A program made the position numbers and the translations under genes. This document shows positions 1-7,033 of a stretch of 22,462 nucleotides of DNA, in pieces (the stretch's first letter is position 1; each line of letters starts with the position of its first letter). Under the pieces are notes generated by a model. It was not told the origin of the DNA and did no database searches. It saw only the letters and a program-made list of their open reading frames with translations. Source of the stretch: CAZSAT01 sp964604675 (GTDB lineage: Bacteria > Myxococcota_A > UBA796 > CAJQPC01); assembly GCA_964604675.1 (NCBI GenBank), contig CAZSAT010000113.1, positions 1-22,462 on the forward strand, in the 5' to 3' direction.

Positions 1-1106
1 CCGTGGCCCGCGCCCAGCACCTGCGCAAAGCCGCCGGTCGCTCCGAGCTCGAAGCGTGTGGTGTCCACCGGAAGGGCGGCCACGCTCGCGCGCTCCGTGC
101 GGAAGCTCCCGCTCGCCGGGTCGAACCAGATGACCTCGAGCCGGCGCTCCTCGATCGGGCGCCGCTCGACCTCGGCCTGGAGCACCTCGTCCTCCCAGGT
201 CAGCGCGAGCAGCTCGTCGTAGGCCCGCGCGGCGCCGTCGGCACTGGCGGGGCGCGTGGCCGGCGCGTCGCCCACCGCCAGGCTGTGGAAGCTCGGCACC
301 ACGCGCTCCACCTCGACCTGGAGCAGGCGCAGCTCGTCCACGCCCTCGGCCGCACAGAGCGACGCGAGCAGGTCCCGCACCTGCGCGGGCGCTTGCAGGG
401 TGGAGAAGGCGAGCTCGAGCGCCTCGGCCAGCTCGTGGAGCTCGTCCAGACCGGCGTCGGGCGGGGCCAGCTCGGTGGTGCGTTCCGCGAGCACGGGCAC
501 CTCGGCGGTCCAGACCCGCGCCCCCGGCCGCTCGACCGTGATGCGGTGGCGCGCGGCCAGCAGCTCGGTCTCCGCCCCGGCGAGCCGACCGTTCACGAAG
601 ACCCGGCTCCCGGCCGGTGCGGTGACCACCAGCCGCCCGGTGCCGCCCAGCATGAGCTGGCGCAGCTCCTCGTCGAAGGCGAAGGCGGTGTCGGGATCGT
701 CGAGCGGCAGGGTGGCCGGGCGGCGCCCCCAGATGGCCGCCGCCGTGCGGAACGAGGTGGCCCACGACGCGCCTGGAGTGACCCGCAGCCGGGCGGCGCC
801 GCGGAGGAAGTGCAGCTCGGCCAGGGTCTCGCCATCCACTGGGCCCTGCCAGGCCTCGAGCCGGGCCACGGCCTCGTCGGCGGCGGCCAGGGTGCCCCGC
901 CAGTGCCCCCGCGCGGCCGCCTTCCGAGCGGCGTCGAGGGCTCCGTCGAACGCGGTGAGGGCCTGCTGATCCGGCTCGAGCAGCGTGAAGGCGAGCGGCG
1001 GGGTCTCGCCCGTGACCGCCTGCACCCACGCCAGGTCGTCCTCACAGGCTGCGTCGCACACGAGCAGGGTGGGCGCGGCGAGGGCGCTGGCGATCAGCAG
1101 GTTCAC
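1..1106 (-). CDS. Secreted PEGA-like domain protein, paralog 1 (partial, runs off left edge)
   Basis: The reading frame is open from a GTG at 1106 to the window edge (368 codons, no stop), so the C-terminus is missing. The GTG overlaps the stop of the upstream MopE-repeat gene in a GTGA arrangement, which indicates translational coupling and fixes the start. Visible order: a very short hydrophobic N-terminus ending ALAA, a Cys pair (C17, C21), a helical TPR-like region (about 45-150), a PEGA-like strand domain (about 157-200, RLVVTAPAGSRVFVNG), then a mixed domain with DLLASLCAAEGVDELRLLQ and later WFDPASGSF. The last visible residues (FELGATGGFAQVLGAGH) resemble the start of the beta-barrel in the paralog at 5566-6942, so a barrel probably continues outside the window. 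PEGA domains usually occur in cell-surface proteins. The molecular function is unknown. Confidence 0.8.
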   Translation of the reverse strand, partial: MNLLIASALAAPTLLVCDAACEDDLAWVQAVTGETPPLAFTLLEPDQQALTAFDGALDAARKAAARGHWRGTLAAADEAVARLEAWQGPVDGETLAELHFLRGAARLRVTPGASWATSFRTAAAIWGRRPATLPLDDPDTAFAFDEELRQLMLGGTGRLVVTAPAGSRVFVNGRLAGAETELLAARHRITVERPGARVWTAEVPVLAERTTELAPPDAGLDELHELAEALELAFSTLQAPAQVRDLLASLCAAEGVDELRLLQVEVERVVPSFHSLAVGDAPATRPASADGAARAYDELLALTWEDEVLQAEVERRPIEERRLEVIWFDPASGSFRTERASVAALPVDTTRFELGATGGFAQVLGAGH

Positions 1107-2380
1107 GCGCGCCTCCGCCGACCTACCGCGAAGAGCGGCAGCACCCAGCCCAGGCCGAGCGCCGAGCGTCCGCTCGCGCAGGCCCAGCCCACGTAGGCTT
1201 CGGCCTCCCCGTCGCAGTCGTTGTCCACCCCGTCGTCGAGCTCCGGCGCGCCCGACCAGGTGTCCCGGTCGCTGTCGTCGCAGTCCCCGTCCACCTCGCT
1301 CTGCCCGTCGCCGTCGTCGTCGTAGAGCTCGGTGCCCTCGTCCACCACACCGTCGCAGTCGTCGTCGAGGTGGTTGCCGCGCTCGGTCGCACCCGGATGG
1401 GTCTCGGGGTCGCGGTCGTCGCAGTCGCCCGTCGCCTCGGAGAAGCCGTCGCCGTCGTCGTCGTAGACCTCGGTGCCCTCGTCGATGGTGCCGTCGCAGT
1501 CCTCGTCCACGCCGTCCGCCGTCTCCCAGGCCCCCGGGTACACCCAGCCGTCGGCGTCGTCGCAGTCGCCGGCCTCCTCGGTCCAGCCGTCCCCGTCGTC
1601 GTCGCGCCAGTCGGTGCCCTCGTCGACCACGCCGTCGCAGTCGTCGTCCACGTCGTTGGCCACCTCCTCGGCGCCGGGGAGCTTGGCCGGGTCCGCGTCG
1701 TCGCAGTCACCATCGGACTCCGCGTAGCCGTCGCCGTCGTCGTCGTACACGTCGGTGTCGTTGTCGACCACGCCGTCGCAGTCGTTGTCCTCGCCGTCGG
1801 CCAGCTCCACCCCGTCCGGGTAGGTCCACACGTTGCCGTCGTCGCAGTCGCCCGCGTCCTCGGACCAGCCGTCCCCGTCGTCGTCGTAGGCCTCGGTGCG
1901 GTCGTCGGCGAGCCCGTTGCAGTCCTGGTCGAAGCCGTCGGCGACCTCGGCCGCGCCCGGGTAGGTGTCGGCGGCCGCATCGTCGCAGTCACCCGCCTGC
2001 TCGGACCAGCCGTCCCCGTCGTCGTCGTAGACCTCCGTGCCCTCGTCGATCACGCCGTCGCAGTCGTTGTCCTGCCCGTCCACCCACTCGGTGGCGTCGG
2101 GGTAGGTCAGGCCGTTGGCGTCGTCGCAGTCCCCGTCGTCCTCCGACCATCCGTCGAGGTCGTCGTCGTAGACCGAGGTGCCCTCGTCCACCACGAAGTC
2201 GCAGTCGTCGTCCACCCCGTTCTCGGTCTCGGTGGCCCCCGGGTGGATGTTGGGGGCCGTGTCGTCGCAGTCGCCCTCGGCCACCGTCCAGCCGTCGCCG
2301 TCGACGTCGGTCGACGCGTGGAGGGGGGCGGAGCAGAGCAACGCCACGAAGAGGGCGAGGAGGTGGGCCGATCGGTACAT
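1103..2380 (-). CDS. MopE-type repeat surface protein with MYXO-CTERM-like tail
   Basis: The protein has 425 residues from the ATG at 2380, which begins a clear signal peptide (MYRSAHLLALFVALLC, cleavage near LHA-S). Residues 25-396 are eight tandem units of about 46 residues with the pattern DDDGDGW-x5-GDCDD-x6-YPGA-x8-D-x-DCDG-x2-DEGT. The tail is VGWACASG (Cys401), a hydrophobic stretch and GRRRRA, which is the tripartite layout of a MYXO-CTERM sorting signal. MopE repeats are known from the copper-associated surface and secreted protein of Methylococcus and are common in myxobacteria. The Asp-rich DxDGDG loops suggest calcium binding, which is inference. An in-frame ATG at 2404 (MQLALPQG then MYRS) is an alternative start that falls inside a conserved upstream element. 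Neither ATG has a good Shine-Dalgarno. The stop overlaps the start of the next gene, so they form an operon. Confidence 0.88.
   Translation of the reverse strand: MYRSAHLLALFVALLCSAPLHASTDVDGDGWTVAEGDCDDTAPNIHPGATETENGVDDDCDFVVDEGTSVYDDDLDGWSEDDGDCDDANGLTYPDATEWVDGQDNDCDGVIDEGTEVYDDDGDGWSEQAGDCDDAAADTYPGAAEVADGFDQDCNGLADDRTEAYDDDGDGWSEDAGDCDDGNVWTYPDGVELADGEDNDCDGVVDNDTDVYDDDGDGYAESDGDCDDADPAKLPGAEEVANDVDDDCDGVVDEGTDWRDDDGDGWTEEAGDCDDADGWVYPGAWETADGVDEDCDGTIDEGTEVYDDDGDGFSEATGDCDDRDPETHPGATERGNHLDDDCDGVVDEGTELYDDDGDGQSEVDGDCDDSDRDTWSGAPELDDGVDNDCDGEAEAYVGWACASGRSALGLGWVLPLFAVGRRRRA
1193..2308 (-). repeat. Eight-unit tandem MopE-type coding repeat
   Basis: Eight in-frame units of about 138-141 bases each encode the MopE motif of the surrounding gene. 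At DNA level the plus strand shows recurring gtcgtcgcagtc and ccgtcgccgtcgtcgtcg blocks. The constant parts (DDDGDG, GDCDD, DCDG) are nearly invariant while the middle and linker vary, so the array is old enough to have diverged but keeps its metal-binding-like residues. Such arrays create long open frames on the other strand that are not genes. Confidence 0.9.
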
Positions 2381-2392
2381 GCCCTGGGGTAG

Positions 2393-2438
2393 TGCCAGTT
2401 GCATGCCAGTTGCAGCGGGAGCCAACTACCTGAAATCA
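2393..2438 (-). promoter_or_regulatory. Conserved upstream element with sigma-54-like promoter
   Basis: Reading the minus strand, TGATTTCA (2438-2431) is followed after 22 bases by an 11-base direct repeat, TGCAACTGGCA twice. The second half contains TGGCATG-CAAC-TGGCA (2408-2393), which fits the sigma-54 -24/-12 consensus TGGCACG-N4-TTGCW with the GG and GC doublets in register. The ATG at 2380 follows exactly 28 bases after the TGGCA. The same block lies before the gene at 6942 with identical spacing. If it is a promoter, the transcript would be almost leaderless. Alternatively the ATG inside the element (2404) is the true start and the match reflects a conserved N-terminus MQLAL. Confidence 0.45.
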
Positions 2439-2494
2439 CATCCGACCATGCGGTGCCCGCGGATCCATGTCGCAGAGAGGAGTGGGGTGGGGAC

Positions 2495-2537
2495 GCACGG
2501 TCAGCGGGGATGCACGGTCAGCGGGGATGCACGGTCA
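2495..2537. repeat. 17-bp tandem repeat at the 3' end of the P450 gene
   Basis: The unit gcacggtcagcggggat occurs twice in perfect tandem (2495-2511, 2512-2528), followed by a nine-base partial third copy (2529-2537). On the minus strand it encodes the last residues of the P450 (VHPR then stop), and the duplication repeats the stop-codon context just downstream. It looks like a slippage duplication. No function is implied by the sequence alone. Confidence 0.85.
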
Positions 2538-3861
2538 TGGGAAGGCCCCCGCGCGGGCGCAGGGTGACGCTGGGCTCCGGCTCCACGCGGTGCCCGACCA
2601 GCAGGGAGAAGCGGAACCGACGCACCAGCACGGCCAGCACGATGCAGGTCTCCATCATCGCGAACCGGGAGCCGATGCACTGCCGCTTGCCACCGCCGAA
2701 GGGGAGGTAGGCGAAGCGCTCGCTCGGGGTGCGGCCCTCGAGCCAGCGCTCCGGGTCGAAGCCCTCCGGGTCCGCCCAGTAGTCGGGGTGGCGGTGCACT
2801 GCGTAGGGCGAGAGGTAGACCTGCGCGCCCGCGGGCACACGGAAGCCGCCCAGGGTGTCGGCGGTCACCGCGCGACGCCCCATCGCCCAAGCGGCCGGGT
2901 AGAGCCGCATCGACTCCTTCACCACCGCCTCGGTGTAGGGCAGGTGGCCGAGGTCCCCCATCACCGGCAGGGTCCCGCCGGGCAGCACGCGGTCCACCTC
3001 GGCCTCCAGGGCGCGGGCGGCCCCCGGGTTCCGGGAGAGCAGGTACAGGGTCCACGCGAGGGTGTTGGCGGTGGTCTCGTGCCCGGCCAACAGCAGGGTC
3101 AGCACCTCGTCCCGGAGCTCCTGGTCGGTGAGGCCCTGGCCGGTCTCCTCGTCCTGCGTGGCCATCAAGAGGCCCAGGAAGTCCGGGCGCGGGGTCTGCC
3201 CGTGGCGCGCGTCCACGATCGCCCGCACGGTGCGGTCGAGGGTGGCTTCGGCGCGCCGGGCCCGGAACCCCGCGAGGGTGGGCACCACACGCCGCCAGGG
3301 CACGAGCGATGCCCGCTGCAGGTCGTGCCACCGGAGCACGGTGCTCAGGGCGTCTCCGATCGCCCGACCGCGGTCGTCGAGGTCGGCGCCGAACAGCGTG
3401 CGGGCGGCGATGGCCAGGGTGAGCTGGCTCATCTCCTCGGCGACGTCGATCACCTCATCGGCCTGCCAGCGCTCCGCGTGGTCGCGGGCGTGCTCGCCGA
3501 TGGTGGTGGCGAAGCCGGCGACCGTCTGCCGGCGGAAGGCCGGGTTGGCGATGCGGCGATGCCGCGCCCAGGTCTCGCCCTCGGAGGTCAACAGACCCTG
3601 TCCGAGCAGCTTGCGGAGCATGCGGTAGCCGCGGCTGCGCTTGTCGTAGTTGGCCTCGCGCTCCACCAGCACCTCCCGCACGGCGCTGGGGTGGAGCACC
3701 AGGAAGAACCACAGGGGGCCCACGCGCAGCCGGACCACGTCGCTGCGCTGCCGGAGCGCGCGCACGAACAGGCCGAGCGGGTCGCGCCGAGCCTCGGCCA
3801 GGTGGCCGGCGAGCCGGGTGGCGGGGAGGTGGGGAGCGAGCGGCGGCAGGGTCGCGATCAC
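2518..3861 (-). CDS. Cytochrome P450
   Basis: The 447-residue protein is a heme-thiolate monooxygenase, full length for a soluble bacterial P450. The heme loop is FGGGKRQCIG with ligand Cys395. The I-helix oxygen-activation motif is AGHETT (259-264), the K-helix ExxR is ESMR (316-319), the meander has FDPERW, and the C-helix has WARHRR (98-103). The RHRRIANPAF style is closest to class E P450s related to CYP4/CYP102, which often act on fatty acids, steroids or terpenoids; the substrate cannot be told. The GTG start at 3861 has a strong GAGGAGGG eight bases upstream. No ferredoxin or reductase gene is adjacent, so electrons must come from elsewhere. The gene is divergent from a TetR regulator with a palindrome in between, so it is probably repressed by that protein. 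Confidence 0.95.
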   Translation of the reverse strand: MIATLPPLAPHLPATRLAGHLAEARRDPLGLFVRALRQRSDVVRLRVGPLWFFLVLHPSAVREVLVEREANYDKRSRGYRMLRKLLGQGLLTSEGETWARHRRIANPAFRRQTVAGFATTIGEHARDHAERWQADEVIDVAEEMSQLTLAIAARTLFGADLDDRGRAIGDALSTVLRWHDLQRASLVPWRRVVPTLAGFRARRAEATLDRTVRAIVDARHGQTPRPDFLGLLMATQDEETGQGLTDQELRDEVLTLLLAGHETTANTLAWTLYLLSRNPGAARALEAEVDRVLPGGTLPVMGDLGHLPYTEAVVKESMRLYPAAWAMGRRAVTADTLGGFRVPAGAQVYLSPYAVHRHPDYWADPEGFDPERWLEGRTPSERFAYLPFGGGKRQCIGSRFAMMETCIVLAVLVRRFRFSLLVGHRVEPEPSVTLRPRGGLPMTVHPR

Positions 3862-3927
3862 GGCTCAGCCCTCCTCGTGGAACACAGGTCGGGCAGGCAG
3901 GCCAGGGTCAAGAGCAGCATCGTTGAA

Positions 3928-3957
3928 TCCGAATGTGACGTCAGGTTCACATTTGGA
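3928..3957. promoter_or_regulatory. Palindromic operator for the divergent TetR/P450 pair
   Basis: Two 11-base arms, TCCGAATGTGA (3928-3938) and TCACATTTGGA (3947-3957), are inverted copies with one mismatch and an eight-base spacer (CGTCAGGT). It is the only strong inverted repeat seen in the 159-base gap between the two start codons and lies about 65 bases from each. Its AT-richer sequence stands out from the GC-rich surroundings. The position is what is expected for a TetR-family dimer site controlling both genes. Binding is inferred. Confidence 0.75.
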
Positions 3958-4020
3958 GTACCCTCTGGGCACGCCAGGTCGCCATTCGCGTTCGCAGGGC
4001 GCCGGCAGGAGGCCTCGTCG

Positions 4021-4620
4021 ATGAGCTTGCAGAGGAGAAAGAGCCCGGTCCAAGCCCGCTCGAAGGCGGTCGCCGAAGCCCTGGTGGAGGCGACCGCTCG
4101 CGTTCTGGCGGCCGACGGGTACCGCGGGGCCACCACCCGGCGCATCGCGGAGGTCGCCGGCGTGAGCGTCGGCTCGCTCTACCAGTACTTCCCGAACAAG
4201 GAGGCGCTGGTCTTCGCCGTGGCCGAGCGGCACTTCGCCGACGTGCTGGGGCGCCTGGCCGCCGTCGACGTGTCGGGCGGTCGGCCGCTCCGGGACGCGG
4301 TCACGGGCTTCGTCGAGGCGATGGTGGAGGCGCACGCTCTGGACGCCGGCGTGCACCGCGCGCTCAGCGAACAGATGCTGCACCTCGGGCTGGAGCCCTA
4401 CCTCGAGCACCAGCGCCGGGCGGAAGGGGCCGTCCGCATGCTCCTCGAGCTCAAGCGGGACGAGATCCGCGTGGAGCGGCTGGGCATCGCGTCGTGGCTG
4501 CTCGTCACGACCGTCGAAGGCGCGGTGCACCGGTCCCTGCTCGACGACCCCAGCCGGCTCGAGGACCCCGGCTTCGTCGAAGAGCTCGTCGCGCTCGTGT
4601 GCCGCTACCTGGGGGTGTGA
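4021..4620 (+). CDS. TetR/AcrR-family transcriptional regulator
   Basis: The 199-residue protein has the TetR N-terminal DNA-binding domain: a first helix with AVAEALVEATARVLAADGY, then TTRRIAEVAGVSVGSLYQYFPNKEAL, which is the diagnostic helix-turn-helix. The C-terminal part (about 75-199) is the variable ligand-binding and dimer half. The ATG at 4021 is chosen because AGGAGG (4007-4012) lies eight bases upstream and the protein then begins just before the HTH domain; the frame stays open far upstream but that part is low-complexity shadow of the P450. It is divergent from the P450, which suggests local ligand-responsive repression. Its last 16 bases overlap the 3' end of the convergent gene. 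Confidence 0.93.
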   Translation: MSLQRRKSPVQARSKAVAEALVEATARVLAADGYRGATTRRIAEVAGVSVGSLYQYFPNKEALVFAVAERHFADVLGRLAAVDVSGGRPLRDAVTGFVEAMVEAHALDAGVHRALSEQMLHLGLEPYLEHQRRAEGAVRMLLELKRDEIRVERLGIASWLLVTTVEGAVHRSLLDDPSRLEDPGFVEELVALVCRYLGV

Positions 4621-5576
4621 TCCGGAGCCGCCGCGGCCCCGGAGAGCATCCGGCTGGCCGGGTCGTAGCGCACGGCGTGCACCTCGAAGAGCAGCTCCTG
4701 GGGATCGGTGGTCTCGGCCATCACGAGCTGCAGCTCGCGCAGGTGGTGCGCGCGGGCCCAGGCGGTGAGCAGGTCGGCGGCTTCCGTGCTCATGCGGCCC
4801 TCGGTGAACAGCGCCGCCAGCTCGGCGTTGAGCCAGTCCCCGTCCTCCGACGGGACGAAGCGCGCCCGAGCCGTGACGGCCTGGCCCGGCCCGACCTCCA
4901 CGTGCTCGCGCCACTGCCGACCGCTCACCGGCTCGGTCGCCGTGAGCCGGTGCGGCCCCGGAAACACGCGCACCTGCACGGGCCCGGGCCCCAGGAGCAC
5001 GCCATCCAACGCGTACACCGCGTCGCCTTCCAGCGAGACCGTGGCGAGGCGCTCGGCCAGCAGCGAGACGAGCGCGTCGTCGTAGGCCTGCCGGTAGGGC
5101 ACCAGCGCCTCGGGCACGTCCAGCGGCTGCGTCCAGGCGAGCGCCGCGGCCGCCCGGTAGAGGTCGGGCGCCGCGAAGCGTGGACCCAGCTCCTGGCGGG
5201 TGGCGGCGAGGGTGAGGTACAGCCGGGCGTGAGCAGCGTTCGACGCCGTGGCCGTCGAGCGCTCCAGGGCATCCAGGGCGTAGCCGAGCTCGAAGGCCGC
5301 CTCGTCCAGATCCCCCGCCGCGAAGGCCGCCTCGCCGCGCGCCAGCGCGCCCTCGAACACCTGGAGCTGCCGCCGCTCGACGAGGAGGGCCGCCTGCTCG
5401 TACGCCAGCGCCTGGGCCAACAGGATGGGCTCGTCTTCCCAGGCCGGCTGCACGCCCAGCCACCACGCCTCGTCGTCGCACGCCGAGTGGCACACCTGCA
5501 GCGTCAGCTCGGTGGCGCCCGGAGGCGGCGACGTCAGGGGGGCGGCCAAGGCCACCGCCAAGAGCTCAACCAGCAC
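4605..5576 (-). CDS. Secreted PEGA-like domain protein, paralog 2 (no barrel)
   Basis: The 323-residue protein begins with a short hydrophobic N-terminus (MLVELLAVALAAP) without a charged n-region, then a Cys pair (C29, C33; VCHSAC). A helical, Ala/Glu-rich TPR-like region spans about 55-175. A PEGA-like strand segment follows at about 178-240 (VYALDGVLLGPGPVQVRVFPGPH), then DLLTAWARAHHLRELQLVM (268-286) and VRYDPASRML. The same order and motifs occur in the proteins ending at 1 and 5566, so the three are paralogs. This one stops where the barrel starts in the other. The GTG start overlaps the 3' end of the upstream paralog by 11 bases, which implies coupling. The 3' end overlaps tetR by 16 bases. 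Function is unknown; a periplasmic partner of the barrel protein is a guess. Confidence 0.85.
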   Translation of the reverse strand: MLVELLAVALAAPLTSPPPGATELTLQVCHSACDDEAWWLGVQPAWEDEPILLAQALAYEQAALLVERRQLQVFEGALARGEAAFAAGDLDEAAFELGYALDALERSTATASNAAHARLYLTLAATRQELGPRFAAPDLYRAAAALAWTQPLDVPEALVPYRQAYDDALVSLLAERLATVSLEGDAVYALDGVLLGPGPVQVRVFPGPHRLTATEPVSGRQWREHVEVGPGQAVTARARFVPSEDGDWLNAELAALFTEGRMSTEAADLLTAWARAHHLRELQLVMAETTDPQELLFEVHAVRYDPASRMLSGAAAAPDHTPR

Positions 5577-6942
5577 GACCGATCCTCAGGCCGGCGCCGA
5601 CCATCGGGCCCGCGTCCGTCCACCCCACCCGGGCCTCCAGCCCGAGGCTCCGACGGGGGGTCGGCGCGACGCTCCAACCGCCGAACACCTGGCCCCCCAG
5701 CGCGTAGGGCACGACCGCGGTGGCGTGGGCGCCGACGTAGGGACCGTCCCAGCTCCGCCGCAGCCCCGCAGCGACCGACAGCACCTCTTGCGCCACCCAG
5801 TCGTCGTAGAGGTAGTAGGCCTGCGCCGTGTGCAGCACGCCGAGCCGCGCGTCCACGGCCAGCGCGGGGGCGAGCGCCAACACCCCGTCGAGCTCGACCG
5901 ACACGTGGTCGCGGCCCGCGAGGTGCACCCACCCCGTGCCGACGCCCAAGGACAGGCGGCTCCGGTGTTCCGCGACCTGCATCGCCGCGGGCCCGGGCCC
6001 CGTGCTGCGGAGGCGCCCAGCGTCCACGTCGAGCCAGGCCGCGTGCAGATCGAAGCCGCCCACGCGCTCCTCGGGCAAGCCGAGGGCACCCGGCTCGGTC
6101 AACAGAGCGAAGCGGACCCAGGTGAGCCCCTGGCCCCGCGCCCAGTCGGTCAGCACGCCGGTCAGCTCGTCCGGCGGGCTCACCCCGCGAACGGCACCCA
6201 CCAGCGCCGCCTCCAGGGCCGGCGCCGCGTCCTCGGGCAAGCGCACCCGCACCGAGGCCGTGCCCTCCAGGAGCAAGGGCTGCACGAACGCGGTGCGTTG
6301 CCCGGGGCCCTCCGCGGTCACGCGGTGCCAGCCGGCCGGCAAGGCCAGCGCCGTGTCCCCGTGGCCCACCTCGACCCCGTCCACTAGCACCCGTGCGTCG
6401 GGCGGGGCCATCACCTGCAGCCACGCGGGCTCCACGGGCCGGTCCAGCACCGCGAGGTAGGCCTCGACCGTGCGGGCGTCGAGCTCGACCGGCAGGCCGT
6501 GGGTGCGGTGTCCAGACCCCGTGGCCGCCGCCTCCAAGGCCGCGGTGGCTTGCCGGCGCGAGCCGGCCAGGAGGTAGTGATCCGCGAGCAGCAGGTGCAT
6601 GCGGAAGGGCGTTCCGGCGTCCAGCGTGAGCGGCAGGTCCACGAGCTGCTGCTCCAGGGCCTGGAGCTGGGCGAGCGACGGCGCATCGTGCAGCTGGTCC
6701 ATCGCTCGCGCCCAGTCCGCACGGCGCTCGCCACCCGCCGGCCCGCTGGCGGCGACCGCGTCGAAGTCCAGGAAGGGCAGGTCGTGCGTGCGGCCGTGCA
6801 GGTCGAGCGCCGCGGTCTCGGCCGGGCAGCCGTCCCGGTCCTCGCAGAGCAGCACGGTCAGGCTGCGTGCGCCCGCCGGCACCGAGGCGGTCTGCTGCGC
6901 CAGGGCGGCATGGGCGAGCAGCAGGAGGACGGGTCCGTGCAT
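5566..6942 (-). CDS. PEGA-like protein with C-terminal outer-membrane beta-barrel, paralog 3
   Basis: From the ATG at 6942 the protein has 458 residues. It has a signal peptide (MHGPVLLLLAHAALA-Q), Cys33 and Cys39, a helical region (about 75-170), a PEGA-like domain (about 172-222, ARVLVDGVEVG then LPAGWHRVTAEGPG), a mixed domain (260-312, VLTDWARGQGLTWVRFALL, WLDVDAGRL) and a C-terminal region (about 325-458) of alternating strands with Gly and aromatic residues (SLGVGTGWVHLAG, YYLYDDWVAQEVLSVAAGL, SLGLEARVGWTDAGP) typical of an outer-membrane barrel. An in-frame ATG at 6966 gives MQLALCRS before MHGP and matches the alternative start of the MopE gene at 2404. No clear Shine-Dalgarno is present at either. 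It is the first gene of a two-gene unit with 4605-5576. Confidence 0.85.
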   Translation of the reverse strand: MHGPVLLLLAHAALAQQTASVPAGARSLTVLLCEDRDGCPAETAALDLHGRTHDLPFLDFDAVAASGPAGGERRADWARAMDQLHDAPSLAQLQALEQQLVDLPLTLDAGTPFRMHLLLADHYLLAGSRRQATAALEAAATGSGHRTHGLPVELDARTVEAYLAVLDRPVEPAWLQVMAPPDARVLVDGVEVGHGDTALALPAGWHRVTAEGPGQRTAFVQPLLLEGTASVRVRLPEDAAPALEAALVGAVRGVSPPDELTGVLTDWARGQGLTWVRFALLTEPGALGLPEERVGGFDLHAAWLDVDAGRLRSTGPGPAAMQVAEHRSRLSLGVGTGWVHLAGRDHVSVELDGVLALAPALAVDARLGVLHTAQAYYLYDDWVAQEVLSVAAGLRRSWDGPYVGAHATAVVPYALGGQVFGGWSVAPTPRRSLGLEARVGWTDAGPMVGAGLRIGRAG

Positions 6943-6954
6943 GCTCCGACAAAG

Positions 6955-7002
6955 AGCAAGTTGCATGCCAGTTGCACACACGCCCGTAGCTCATTGAAAT
7001 CA
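6955..7002 (-). promoter_or_regulatory. Sigma-54-like promoter, twin of the element at 2393-2438
   Basis: On the minus strand TGATTTCA (7002-6995) is followed after 24 bases by TGGCATG-CAAC-TTGCT (6970-6955), an essentially perfect sigma-54 -24/-12 site (consensus TGGCACG-N4-TTGCW), itself preceded by TGCAAC. The ATG at 6942 is 28 bases from the TGGCA, exactly as at the twin. The match in sequence and spacing between two loci 4.5 kb apart implies shared control. Codons inside the element differ only at third positions (CTG/CTT, GCA/GCT), so a conserved coding start cannot be ruled out. Confidence 0.5.
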
Positions 7003-7033
7003 CCGGAGTTCGCTCGGGCTCTTGCCGCATCCT

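Noticed and set aside
1193..2308. Possible CRISPR array or satellite DNA
   Set aside because: The periodic units are coding, unequal in sequence and in frame; there are no constant repeats with unique spacers.
985..2433. Long plus-strand frame of Arg/Pro/Ser-rich sequence
   Set aside because: It is antisense to the MopE repeats; composition reflects the repeated gtcgtcgcagtc DNA, with no domain or start signal.
2467..4020. Plus-strand extension upstream of tetR in the same frame
   Set aside because: Antisense to the P450 and low complexity; tetR has its own Shine-Dalgarno and ATG at 4021.
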